A DNA stretch of 64,000 nucleotides from Bacteroidales bacterium UBA5536 (GTDB taxonomy: Bacteria; Bacteroidota; Bacteroidia; Bacteroidales; F082). Made by a program: the position numbers and the translations under genes. The notes under the pieces are model-generated. The model was not told the DNA's origin. It was given only the letters and a program-made list of their open reading frames with translations, and made no database searches. This document shows positions 1 to 7,867 of the stretch, piece by piece. The stretch covers positions 1 through 64,000 of the forward strand of contig DINQ01000003.1 in NCBI GenBank assembly GCA_002426795.1, written 5' to 3'. Every line of letters starts with the position of its first letter. Position 1 is the stretch's first letter.

Positions 1-324
1 TTTGGTATCAACAAAGGGGTAGTAACTTTTTACCGGGCGCACATTGGCATACAAGCCCAACGCTTTGCGAATGCTGACGTTCAGGCTTTTGTATCCGCCA
101 CCTTGTGGAGTAGTAATAGGAGCCTTCAGAAAAACTTTGTTGCGGCGGATGGTATCCCATGCTTCGGGAGAAATGCCCGAAGTATTGCCTGATAGATATA
201 CAGATTCACCAATGGTGATTTCTTCTGTTTGGATTTGGGCGCCAGCGGCTTTTAGGATTTTTAAAGTGGCATCCATGATTTCTGGGCCGATGCCGTCGCC
301 TTTTGCAATTGTTATTGTTGTCAT
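1..324 (-). CDS. icd: NADP-type isocitrate dehydrogenase, N-terminal part (gene runs off the left edge)
   Basis: The visible 108 residues begin MTTITIAKGDGIGPEIMDA, the nucleotide-binding start of the isocitrate/isopropylmalate dehydrogenase family. Around residues 70-95 comes TPQGGGYKSLNVSIRKALG followed by LYANVRPVKSYYPF; the Ser, Asn and two Arg there match the isocitrate-binding residues of the family, and the LKAPITTPQGGG context resembles the longer Thermus/Rickettsia-type isocitrate dehydrogenase. Expected role: oxidative decarboxylation of isocitrate to 2-oxoglutarate in the TCA cycle, cytoplasmic. ATG at 322-324 is the first start in frame. The gene is divergent from the LysR gene at 417. 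Isopropylmalate dehydrogenase is the alternative, but is less like this substrate loop. Confidence 0.85.
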   Translation of the reverse strand, partial: MTTITIAKGDGIGPEIMDATLKILKAAGAQIQTEEITIGESVYLSGNTSGISPEAWDTIRRNKVFLKAPITTPQGGGYKSLNVSIRKALGLYANVRPVKSYYPFVDTK

Positions 325-350
325 AGTAGTAGGTTATTGAAAGTTTAGTG

Positions 351-358
351 CAAAATTA
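351..358 (-). promoter_or_regulatory. -7 promoter element for icd
   Basis: On the minus strand this reads TAATTTTG, a match to the Bacteroidota -7 consensus TAnnTTTG, 27 nt upstream of the icd ATG. No clear -33 TTTG was found, so the call rests on the -7 box and its position. Confidence 0.5.
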
Positions 359-369
359 GGGTGACTAAT
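355..369. promoter_or_regulatory. Candidate LysR-type operator (ATTAG-N5-CTAAT)
   Basis: The 15 bases ATTAGGGTGACTAAT form a perfect interrupted dyad. T356 and A368 are separated by 11 bases, which is the T-N11-A signature of LysR-family binding sites. It lies between the divergent icd and lysR-family genes and overlaps the proposed icd -7 box by four bases. Binding by the neighbouring regulator is an inference. Confidence 0.5.
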
Positions 370-384
370 CCATATATTTTTATT

Positions 385-392
385 TATCTTTG
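385..392 (+). promoter_or_regulatory. -7 promoter element for the LysR gene
   Basis: TATCTTTG matches TAnnTTTG exactly, 24 nt before the ATG at 417. The proposed LysR dyad (355-369) would cover the -33 region of this promoter, which would fit autorepression. Confidence 0.55.
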
Positions 393-416
393 CAATGATA
401 ATGATAATGAAACGTT

Positions 417-1340
417 ATGAACTATACGTTAAATCAGCTCAGAATCTTTGCGATGATTGCCGAAAAGCAAAGTATCACAAAAGCGGCGGAAGCACTGTAT
501 CTCACACAACCTGCGGTGAGTATTCAACTAAAGAAGTTTCAGGATCAGTTTGAAGTGCCTCTGACGCAGGTGGTTGGAAAGAAGATTTTCATCACTGAAT
601 TTGGGCACGAGATTGCACTGGCTGCACAAAAAATATTGGCAGAGGTATACGAAATCAGACACAAGGCGCAAGCCTTCAAGGGATTACTAACGGGCAAACT
701 ATCGGTGGCTGTGGTTTCGACAGGAGCCAATGTGCTGCCTTATTTCTTGTCAGGATTTCTGCACCAAAATCCGGGTGTTGAGCTCAGGGTTGATGTTTCG
801 AACAAGCAAAAAGTAGTTCAGGCCATTGTGGATCACGATGTAGATTGTGCATTGATTTCGATCTTGCCTGAAGCGGTGGAGCTGGACGCCATTGAGCTGA
901 TGGAAAACAGACTGTATCTGGTTGGGCGCGCTGGCGATCGCTTAAAAGTGGCACAGCAATCGAAAGATGTCATCAGCACATTGCCTTTGATTACAAGGGA
1001 GCAGGGGAGTGGTACCCGCCACATGATTGAAAAATATATGGAACAAAATGGCCTGAAAGCTCAGCAAACTCTTGAGTTGACATACGGTGAAGCGGTGAAA
1101 CATGCTGTATTGTCTGGTATGGGTTATGCTGTTTTGCCACTTGTGACAATCAAAAACGAACTACAAAACGGATCACTTGAAATCATCCATCTCGATGGTT
1201 TTCCGATGCGCTCAATTTGGAGTCTTGTAAAGCCTCAATCAGCTACTTCAGCTCCTGTGGTGGAAGCGTTTTGGGAATATGTCGGCAACCAGAAGGGTAA
1301 AATCATATCAGAGCACTTTGCCTGGATGGATGTGTTATAG
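417..1340 (+). CDS. LysR-family transcriptional regulator
   Basis: 307 residues, the normal length for the family. The N-terminal winged helix-turn-helix covers about residues 1-60 (LNQLRIFAMIAEKQSITKAA, then LTQPAVSIQLKKF). Residues about 90-300 form the periplasmic-binding-like effector domain, with EQGSGTR near residue 197 and GMGYAVLP near 238. It is divergent from icd with 92 bp between the genes, and a T-N11-A dyad lies in that gap. Control of icd and of itself is likely but inferred; the effector is unknown. It resembles the CysB/CbbR branch in general form only. Confidence 0.93.
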   Translation: MNYTLNQLRIFAMIAEKQSITKAAEALYLTQPAVSIQLKKFQDQFEVPLTQVVGKKIFITEFGHEIALAAQKILAEVYEIRHKAQAFKGLLTGKLSVAVVSTGANVLPYFLSGFLHQNPGVELRVDVSNKQKVVQAIVDHDVDCALISILPEAVELDAIELMENRLYLVGRAGDRLKVAQQSKDVISTLPLITREQGSGTRHMIEKYMEQNGLKAQQTLELTYGEAVKHAVLSGMGYAVLPLVTIKNELQNGSLEIIHLDGFPMRSIWSLVKPQSATSAPVVEAFWEYVGNQKGKIISEHFAWMDVL

Positions 1341-1359
1341 TTTGTGCCATTGAACTGCA

Positions 1360-1396
1360 AAATCTCGTCGAGATTTGAAATTTCTTAAATTCAAAT
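1360..1396. terminator. Two adjacent dyads between convergent genes
   Basis: AAATCTCG-T-CGAGATTT (1360-1376) is a near-perfect 17-base palindrome. It is followed and slightly overlapped by ATTTGAA (1373-1379) pairing with TTCAAAT (1390-1396), which reaches into the end of the acetyltransferase gene. They sit between the convergent LysR and acetyltransferase genes and may end transcription in both directions; there is no long T-run. Confidence 0.35.
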
Positions 1397-1912
1397 CAGC
1401 TCGACATTGTACAACCACAATTCATCAATATCATCCGGAAGGGAAAAGCTATTGACAAATTGAAAACCGAGTTTGTCGAGGAGTTTTTGTGAAGACAGAT
1501 TGTCAGGTGTAGTAATAGCAGAAAGTTTAGTGAGTGAAAAATTTTCAAAAGCTGCCTTTTTGAGTCGGTTGGCTGCCTCAAAAGCAAAGCCCTTGCCTTC
1601 AAACTCAGGTAGAAAAGCAAATCCGAGGTCAATCCCATCAAGTCCAATACGGTCATACAACCCGCAACTTCCGATTTTGCAGCCATCCACTTTGTTGACC
1701 ACCGTGTAATTTCCATATCCCAGACGACCAAACTGCGGTTCTATTTTTTCGGCAATATAGATTTCCACCTGTTGCATTGAACGCACCTGGCGATCTCCAA
1801 TAAAACGCAACCATTTTGGGCTGTTGAACAAGGCTAGGATAAATGCTGCATCATACCGACTTGTAGGCCTGAGTTGGAGCCTTTCGGTTTCGAACTGAAG
1901 AAAGGAACGCAT
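1391..1912 (-). CDS. GNAT acetyltransferase, RimJ/RimL-like
   Basis: 173 residues. The start FETERLQLRPTSRYDAAFI is typical of the RimJ/RimL branch (Acetyltransf_3), which transfers acetyl from acetyl-CoA to an amine. The acetyl-CoA region falls about residues 100-130 (FLPEFEGKGFAFEAANRLKK), followed by SAITTPDNLSSQKLLDKLGF, where the Asn and the LGF ending are characteristic. The substrate cannot be told: ribosomal protein N-termini, small amines or antibiotics are all possible. It is convergent with the LysR gene and lies 13 nt after the MORN-repeat gene, so the two may share a transcript. Confidence 0.88.
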   Translation of the reverse strand: MRSFLQFETERLQLRPTSRYDAAFILALFNSPKWLRFIGDRQVRSMQQVEIYIAEKIEPQFGRLGYGNYTVVNKVDGCKIGSCGLYDRIGLDGIDLGFAFLPEFEGKGFAFEAANRLKKAAFENFSLTKLSAITTPDNLSSQKLLDKLGFQFVNSFSLPDDIDELWLYNVELI

Positions 1913-1925
1913 GCACCAAGCCCAA

Positions 1926-2600
1926 TTAATTGTGAATCTCGACCAGCCAGTCGCCTGGCTCGGTTATTTCGAATTCGAAAACCGCCTGGTAATCTGCCGA
2001 TTTGAGCTTGCTTTTGGTCATGTAACTCACTTTAATGCGGACCGGGAACTCAACAAAATCGTAGCCAATTGACTGACCCAGATCGCATTGCACGCCATTG
2101 CTGGCATTCATCAGCAGGTTACTGATGTCTTTGTTTCTTGTGCCGTTTTGATAAAAATCGATCAACACGCGGTTTTTCACACCAGCTCTGTTGATGAATT
2201 TGTAGCGGTCGATGCTCACTTTGGCAATCACTTTTGGTTCTATTGGCTTAGGACCAAGATACTTGTCGGCTTCCCAGAGTCCGCGCACAATACTGTCGCC
2301 TCCTGCCAGTCGAAGGGTTAGTGTTCCTTCACCATCACGACGGCCTTCTTTCCAATCACCACTGTAAACATCGCCATTTGCCCAGGTATATGTTCCTTTT
2401 CCATTGGGTAATCCTGCGGCAAATTTCCCTTCGTAGCGGTCAGTGCCTTCTGCAAGGCCTTTGCCGTGTGCAAGGCCCTTTTTACACTTGCCTGTGTAGC
2501 TTCCTGCCAGTTCAGGAACCAACACTTTGCAGGTCTTTTGTGCTGTTATAGAAAACGAGATTGTCAGCAAAATACTCAGAATGAATAAGATCTTCTTCAT
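1926..2600 (-). CDS. Exported MORN-repeat protein
   Basis: ATG at 2600 gives MKKILFILSILLTISFSITAQ, a clear signal peptide; an upstream in-frame ATG at 2633 would put 11 extra residues before it and is less likely. The mature part (224 residues in all) carries MORN repeats near residues 35-100: YTGKCKKGLAHGKG, YEGKFAAGLPNGKG, YSGDWKEGRRDGEG. The last 100 residues form an unrecognised domain, predicted mainly beta. MORN repeats usually bind lipid or protein or act as spacers; the role here is unknown. Location is periplasmic or surface. Confidence 0.88.
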   Translation of the reverse strand: MKKILFILSILLTISFSITAQKTCKVLVPELAGSYTGKCKKGLAHGKGLAEGTDRYEGKFAAGLPNGKGTYTWANGDVYSGDWKEGRRDGEGTLTLRLAGGDSIVRGLWEADKYLGPKPIEPKVIAKVSIDRYKFINRAGVKNRVLIDFYQNGTRNKDISNLLMNASNGVQCDLGQSIGYDFVEFPVRIKVSYMTKSKLKSADYQAVFEFEITEPGDWLVEIHN

Positions 2601-2638
2601 GGTTTTAGGTTTTGGTATGTGCAATGTTTGCATCCCAA

Positions 2639-2646
2639 CGAAGATA
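2639..2646 (-). promoter_or_regulatory. Possible -7 element for the MORN gene
   Basis: On the minus strand this reads TATCTTCG, one base off TAnnTTTG, 38 nt upstream of the ATG at 2600. Weak call. Confidence 0.3.
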
Positions 2647-2779
2647 GAGAAAATCTTAGATCAAACGCAATATACCTGAATAAAACAATTGCCCTTTAGG
2701 TGGTCTGTTTTGTCAAAACGCCTGATAAACAGTTCAGGAATTGCGCTATAGCAATTTAACAGAAAGTTTAACTGCACTG

Positions 2780-4003
2780 CTAATACTCGTCTATCTTAGT
2801 TTTCTGCGATCGTTTAAATTTTTGTTTCGATGACCAGTAGATAGCAAGATAAGCCGTGATGAAGTAAATGACCATTTGGAGCAGCATCAGCAAATATTCA
2901 TGTCTGACTGAGGAAAATGCAACTCCCATGATGCGCAGGCGCAAATAAGCCGGAACCATTAGCGTGGATGGAAAAACATGTGCCAGATTATATAAGAAAG
3001 ACGGAATCGAACTTGCTGGCCATGAGATGCCACTTAAAAACATGACGATGGGTGAAAGGAACACCATAAACATAATGGAGGATTCGCGCTTGCGAAACAG
3101 AACGGACAAAGTTATTCCTAAGAATATGGTCGAAAGCAGGAACGGAATAACCAGAACCAGCAAATGCATATAGCTTGCACGGTCGGGATAGTCGAACCAC
3201 CGGTAAAACCATACCAGTACGAAGATGCAGTTGATCAGGTACAGCAAAAGATAGGCGAATGATTTGCCCAATAAAACCGGAATGACATCGCGCTTTGAAA
3301 GTTTTCGGGGTACAAGATAGGAGAACCGCCCTTTTTCTTTCACCGTTCCGCCTAGCATGCCAATGCCAATCAGCAGGGTTTGCTGGATGATAATCAAAAC
3401 GAGACCTGGCATGACAAAACTACCATATCCGCTAATTGGATTGTACAGCAAGTGAAAATCGGCCGAAACAGGATCGAGCGAGATAATGGCCTGTTCATAA
3501 GGCAATCCCTGTAGCATCAGCTTTTTGACTTCAACTCCTGCCGAAAAAGTGCCAAGCGCTTTCAACGAACCAGAAATCATTTGCCGGTAAATAAGAAAAT
3601 AGCTTCCATCCGCATAGACCGATACATCAGCTTGTTTTCCTGAGAGCAGGTCTTTTTCAAAGTTGCAGGGAATCAACAGGACGCCTGAAACTTTATTGTC
3701 GGCAAAGAGACGTTGTGCTTCGTCCATGCTGCTTACTTCACCTACCACCTTAATCTCTTCCGACTGATCGATAAAATGGGTGAGGCGTGCACTCGTGATG
3801 CTTTTGTCCTGATCGACGATGATGGTCTTCAAATCGCGGACAATCTCGTTCTGGTAGGCAATGGAATAAACCAAAGGATAGATAATCAACGCACCAAACA
3901 AAATCAGCAGGGCGCCGCTGTCTTTTCTGATGGCCCTGACTTCAAGGCGAAAATAGCGACCCGTCAGGCTTATTTCATTTAGGATATTTTTTAGCATGAC
4001 CAT
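2780..4003 (-). CDS. ABC-2 type transporter permease (second of a pair)
   Basis: 407 residues with the ABC2_membrane_3 plan: one membrane segment near residues 30-50, a large extracytoplasmic domain to about 220 (IIVDQDKSITSARL, NKVSGVLLIP), then about five membrane helices. This is the YhhJ/YbhR type of permease found in HlyD-coupled exporters. The gene begins in a TAATG overlap with the stop of the upstream permease, so translation is probably coupled. It is last in the leftward order TolC-HlyD-permease-permease. No ATP-binding subunit is encoded here, so the energy source must come from elsewhere or differ. Substrate unknown; drugs or lipids are plausible. Confidence 0.9.
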   Translation of the reverse strand: MVMLKNILNEISLTGRYFRLEVRAIRKDSGALLILFGALIIYPLVYSIAYQNEIVRDLKTIIVDQDKSITSARLTHFIDQSEEIKVVGEVSSMDEAQRLFADNKVSGVLLIPCNFEKDLLSGKQADVSVYADGSYFLIYRQMISGSLKALGTFSAGVEVKKLMLQGLPYEQAIISLDPVSADFHLLYNPISGYGSFVMPGLVLIIIQQTLLIGIGMLGGTVKEKGRFSYLVPRKLSKRDVIPVLLGKSFAYLLLYLINCIFVLVWFYRWFDYPDRASYMHLLVLVIPFLLSTIFLGITLSVLFRKRESSIMFMVFLSPIVMFLSGISWPASSIPSFLYNLAHVFPSTLMVPAYLRLRIMGVAFSSVRHEYLLMLLQMVIYFITAYLAIYWSSKQKFKRSQKTKIDEY

Positions 4004-5196
4004 TAAATTTTACCCCAATACTTTTCGTTTAGAAGCAGGCGTTTCATTCGGGGAAGCATAGCGACCGAAGCAATGATAAACAACAGCAAAGCACCTAAGG
4101 GTAATATGCCATGAATCAGCGCTTCGCCCCTGAATGCCTGCGAGATAAAGATTTTCGTCCAGTAAGTAAAGGGAAATAACATCGAGAAAATTCTGGCCAG
4201 CAATGGCATGGCAAACTGTGGAAATGTGAGGCCGGCGAAGGTTAGTGCCATCATAGCGTAGGCGCTGGCCAAAGATAAACTCAACCGCAGGTTGGCTGTT
4301 ACCGAAACGATAAAAATTCCCATAAGCTGATAGGTTAAAATGAGAACGATTTCTGCCAACACAATTAAGTAATAACTCCCCATCATCGGAGTGCCCATCT
4401 GGATGAATAAAATCATATTCATGACCATAAGGTTGATGCTCAGGAGCAAGGTATAGGGGAGGAGTTTTCCGGCTAAAGCCACAATGACACTGCCATTGGC
4501 ATGATCCAGCCAATCGGGACCCGTGCCTTCGCGTAGCTCGATGCCGGTGGCATAAATGGTCGACAGCATCGAAAACAATATAATCATGAGCGGAAACAGG
4601 GCGCTTAGCAGAAAATAGGCATAATTGCCATAGGGATTAAACAGTACATGCTGGTGCATATTGATCGGCATCACATTCGACATGGCCTGCTCACCGCTTC
4701 TTCCTTTTTTGAGTTCTGCTTGCAGCTTAATACCGCCCGAAAGGGTTGCCAATGCCTTATAGATGCCTTTTTGCAGATAGCCTCCAATCAGGATGTTGGT
4801 ATTGTTGATATATACCGGAATTGTTTTTCCTGAAGCTTTTAACACCTCTTTTTCCGTTCCTTCTGGGATGAGAACAATTGCCTGGATATTACCAAGTTCC
4901 ATTTGTTGTTGAGCGGCGGACAGATTCGGCGATCTGTATACAATTGTGGCTTCCGCAGTGGCATCAATCCATTGCCCAATTTTGCGCGACAGCTCTGTTT
5001 GATCCATGTCGACGAGCCCTACCGGAAGATTGGCCGGCACTCCGTCAGCAAAGATGGTTCGCAAAATCAGGAACGAAAACAGAGGTGCAATGAGCACAGT
5101 AAACAGATAAACAGAAGAGTTCATCATGCGCTCAATTTCGCGAAAGAATACCTTGAAGAAAGGATTTTGACCGAAAAATGAATCGTTGTTGAACAC
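4003..5196 (-). CDS. ABC-2 type transporter permease (first of a pair)
   Basis: 397 residues with the same plan as its neighbour: an N-terminal helix (about 32-52), an extracytoplasmic domain with VGLVDMDQTELSRKIGQWID and GNIQAIVLIPEGTEKEVLK, then five or six helices from about residue 190. The two permeases probably form a heterodimeric channel with the HlyD-family adaptor at 5206. It starts 9 nt after that adaptor's stop. It has no nucleotide-binding domain. Confidence 0.9.
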   Translation of the reverse strand: MFNNDSFFGQNPFFKVFFREIERMMNSSVYLFTVLIAPLFSFLILRTIFADGVPANLPVGLVDMDQTELSRKIGQWIDATAEATIVYRSPNLSAAQQQMELGNIQAIVLIPEGTEKEVLKASGKTIPVYINNTNILIGGYLQKGIYKALATLSGGIKLQAELKKGRSGEQAMSNVMPINMHQHVLFNPYGNYAYFLLSALFPLMIILFSMLSTIYATGIELREGTGPDWLDHANGSVIVALAGKLLPYTLLLSINLMVMNMILFIQMGTPMMGSYYLIVLAEIVLILTYQLMGIFIVSVTANLRLSLSLASAYAMMALTFAGLTFPQFAMPLLARIFSMLFPFTYWTKIFISQAFRGEALIHGILPLGALLLFIIASVAMLPRMKRLLLNEKYWGKI

Positions 5197-5205
5197 TATT
5201 TTTAT

Positions 5206-6198
5206 CTACTTTTTAAATTGTTTCCAGTTGACAAGCACACTCATGCCCGGACGAAGCCTGGCAATAGGTTCAACAGGCACTGCATGAATTTCAAATGAGC
5301 GAACATCGAAGCTGCCAGAAGTCTTGGTGGCAGACCAGTTGGCAAAGTCAGCCATCGGACTGATATAATTGATTTTCATCAGTACTTCCTTATCGCCAAT
5401 GGCCGGAATAACGACTTTCATTTCTGTTCCCATTTCGATATCTGCCAGCAGGTCTTCTCGAATATAAAATGTTGCCCAGCTGTCTTTTAAATCGACCAAT
5501 GTCACTACGGGGAAGCCAGTTGGGACTAGCTCACCGTTTTCAGCAAGAATATTCGATACTTCGCCTGCTGTTTGTGCTGTGATGCTCGTTTCGGCCAAAT
5601 AGGCTTCAACTTCTGCAATGGCCCCTTCAGCCTGGTTTACCAGTTCGGCGGCTGATGTTTTGTCTTCGCTACGGGCTCCTTTTTGGGCTTTTTCCCAAAC
5701 CATTTTAGCTGCATTGGCTGTTTCGCGGGCCGCTTTCATTTGTGTTTCTGCCTCGTCTTTTTTCTGTTCGGGCACCACGCCATCATGAAACAGGTTTTCA
5801 ACGCGCTGGTAGGTTTTTTCATAGAGTCTGGCTGCGGCTTCAGCTTTTAAATATACGCTGTAGGCGGCGCCAATGTCCTCTTTTTGTGCGCCATTTTGCG
5901 CCTTGATACTTTGGGCCATGGCAGCATTGCGTGCTGCTGTGGCCTGTTGCAGCTTGGCTTCAATTTCTGGACTTTTGATTGAGAACAAAAAATCCCCCTT
6001 TTCAACCCGTTGACCTTTTTTTACAGCGATACTGTCAATACGACCAGGGATTTTTGAGCTAATCCTGAATTGTGTTGCTTCAATTTCGCCCTGCAGCTCT
6101 CTTGGCACGGGGCGTGTGATAAGCCAACTGGTATACAGAACAAAAATCAACAGGGAAGTGAAAAAGATCCCGATAATGAAATTTCTTGTTTTTTTCAT
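5206..6198 (-). CDS. HlyD/EmrA-type membrane fusion protein
   Basis: 330 residues. One membrane anchor lies at about residues 8-28 (FIIGIFFTSLLIFVLYTSWL). SKIPGRIDSIAVKKGQRVEK near residue 48 is the first half of the lipoyl-like domain and AGEVSNILAENGELVPTGFP near 210 is the second. Between them is an alpha-helical hairpin rich in Ala, Lys and Glu (about 75-190), and a beta-barrel domain follows. It bridges the inner-membrane permeases to the TolC-like outer-membrane channel. It is 15 nt after the TolC-type gene and 9 nt before the first permease. Confidence 0.93.
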   Translation of the reverse strand: MKKTRNFIIGIFFTSLLIFVLYTSWLITRPVPRELQGEIEATQFRISSKIPGRIDSIAVKKGQRVEKGDFLFSIKSPEIEAKLQQATAARNAAMAQSIKAQNGAQKEDIGAAYSVYLKAEAAARLYEKTYQRVENLFHDGVVPEQKKDEAETQMKAARETANAAKMVWEKAQKGARSEDKTSAAELVNQAEGAIAEVEAYLAETSITAQTAGEVSNILAENGELVPTGFPVVTLVDLKDSWATFYIREDLLADIEMGTEMKVVIPAIGDKEVLMKINYISPMADFANWSATKTSGSFDVRSFEIHAVPVEPIARLRPGMSVLVNWKQFKK

Positions 6199-6213
6199 GA
6201 CGATGACTGATGT

Positions 6214-7746
6214 TTAAAGTGATTCGTTAATGGTATTGCTGCTGGAGATAAAGTCCAGGAAAAGCTGAGACTTACCGCATAACTGTAAAAGGTTTGCCAG
6301 CGTGGTGTCGTATTGGTACATGGCCTGTAAACGATCAATTTTTGTTTTGGCAACCAATAAATTGGCATCCACTACATCTGAAGAAGTAGCGAAGCCTTCG
6401 CTGAAGGCTTTTTCCTGACTTTCGAGGTAGTTGTTGGCAAATTCAAGTGAAGTTTCTAAACTTTTGATTTGCTCGGCCTGCATAGCCAGTTCCTGATGGT
6501 ACTTGCGAATGCCGGTTAAAATGTCTTCTTCTGCCTTCATGCGGGCTTCATCAACCTGATCTTGTTTGTATTTTGCAGACTTTAAATTTTGAGAACGTGC
6601 ATTACCTTCAAACAACGACCATTTCATCCCAACCCCAACTGTCCATTTCGGTAAATAGGGTGACAAGTCTTTGTTGGCCAGATCATAAGTGCCCGAAAGG
6701 GCTACATCCGGCATGTATTTGCTTTTTTCGAACTGAACTCCCACATCGGCCAGTTCTCTTTTCGAATCGATCATTTTGAGTTGTGTGTTGTTTTGTTTTG
6801 CCAGTTCAACAAACCAGCTTTCTTCTGCTATTTCGTTCTGGAAAAACAAAGGACTCAATGTGGTAATCGAAACCGTTTCTTCAGACACAATGGTATTTTG
6901 AAGAGCGCGTTCAACAATATCCAGTTCCCGTTTGGCCTTTTTGAGCTCACGATCGGCATCTGCTACAGCCACCTGGGCATGTAAATATTGGACGCGGGCA
7001 ATCTGACCTTGCTCCGAGAGTTTTTGCGCATCATACAAGTGCTTGTTCATGGCTGTGAGCACCTGCTCTCGAACATTTACTGCTCTTTGAGCTAGTGTGA
7101 GACCGTAATACCGTGTCACCAACTCGCTCAACATTTCACTCTGCCTGAGCTGGCCATTGAGTTCTGCATCATTTTGTTCGATGGCAGCAGCTCTGATAGC
7201 AGCATTGATTTTTCCGCCCGTGTAAAGCGGCCAGATGAAATTGGCATTGAGTGCGGCAAATCGATCTTCCTGAACCGTTTTTACCCATTCGGCTTCATTG
7301 ATGATATGTTGACCTTCGAGTAATTTGCTGCGAACGACCTGTGTACTGATGTCGTCGGGAAGAATAGGCATAACAGGGGCTGTCGCCGGGTCGGGATTGG
7401 GTACGCCCGAAAACACACCATAGTTGCCAAGTGCACTATATAGCGGATTGATGGCATCACGCACCGGTGTCAAATCCAATTCAACAGGTTCGGCCATTTG
7501 AACGGCAGTAGCTGAAAGTGAAACGCGTGGCATTCTGAGGCCCACTTTAGCCTTGCGTCCGGCTTCCTTTTCCATAATCAGGTAGCTTGACTGTTTCAGC
7601 GCATGGCTTTTTTCCTGCATTTGCCCATAAGCATCAACAAAGGTGAGTGCGCGCTTTTCTTGTGCCTGTATGATTGATCTGCTCCCCATCAAAAAGATGA
7701 AACAGATCATCAGTCTGCGAACCGGTCTGGAATCAAATAATAACAT
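6214..7746 (-). CDS. TolC-family outer membrane efflux protein
   Basis: 510 residues with an N-terminal signal peptide ending near GSRSIIQAQ (about residue 29). Two outer-membrane-efflux-protein repeats follow, rich in long Ala/Glu/Lys helices (for example NVREQVLTAMNKHLYDAQKL and a second copy after about residue 290), with short beta segments that would form the barrel. It is the first gene of the leftward efflux operon. A -7 box and a 20-bp palindrome precede it, and a Crp/Fnr-type regulator gene lies just upstream in the same direction. Confidence 0.93.
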   Translation of the reverse strand: MLLFDSRPVRRLMICFIFLMGSRSIIQAQEKRALTFVDAYGQMQEKSHALKQSSYLIMEKEAGRKAKVGLRMPRVSLSATAVQMAEPVELDLTPVRDAINPLYSALGNYGVFSGVPNPDPATAPVMPILPDDISTQVVRSKLLEGQHIINEAEWVKTVQEDRFAALNANFIWPLYTGGKINAAIRAAAIEQNDAELNGQLRQSEMLSELVTRYYGLTLAQRAVNVREQVLTAMNKHLYDAQKLSEQGQIARVQYLHAQVAVADADRELKKAKRELDIVERALQNTIVSEETVSITTLSPLFFQNEIAEESWFVELAKQNNTQLKMIDSKRELADVGVQFEKSKYMPDVALSGTYDLANKDLSPYLPKWTVGVGMKWSLFEGNARSQNLKSAKYKQDQVDEARMKAEEDILTGIRKYHQELAMQAEQIKSLETSLEFANNYLESQEKAFSEGFATSSDVVDANLLVAKTKIDRLQAMYQYDTTLANLLQLCGKSQLFLDFISSSNTINESL

Positions 7747-7775
7747 GGCTTGCTCGTTTAATTTTTTTGAGGGTG

Positions 7776-7783
7776 CAAAAGTA
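7776..7783 (-). promoter_or_regulatory. -7 promoter element of the efflux operon
   Basis: On the minus strand this reads TACTTTTG, an exact match to TAnnTTTG, 29 nt upstream of the TolC-type ATG at 7746. The -33 position falls at the edge of the 20-bp palindrome at 7803-7822. Confidence 0.55.
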
Positions 7784-7802
7784 GACCGAGCAAAAACTAA
7801 AA

Positions 7803-7822
7803 AAGTTGAACTAGTTCAACTT
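7803..7822. promoter_or_regulatory. 20-bp perfect palindrome, probable Crp/Fnr-type operator
   Basis: The 20 bases are their own reverse complement. The core TTGAACTAGTTCAA fits TTGA-N6-TCAA, the half-site spacing of Fnr-type sites. It sits 19 bp upstream of the efflux operon's -7 box, covering the -33 region, and lies between that operon and a Crp/Fnr-family gene. The regulator assignment is an inference. Confidence 0.6.
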
Positions 7823-7867
7823 CTCAACCAAATTGTAAATAGACTAAGTGTTTGTTTTCTAGAATTT

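Noticed and set aside
44..340. Open frame on the plus strand across the left edge
   Set aside because: It is the antisense of icd, whose protein is clearly family-like; the plus-strand product has no recognisable feature.
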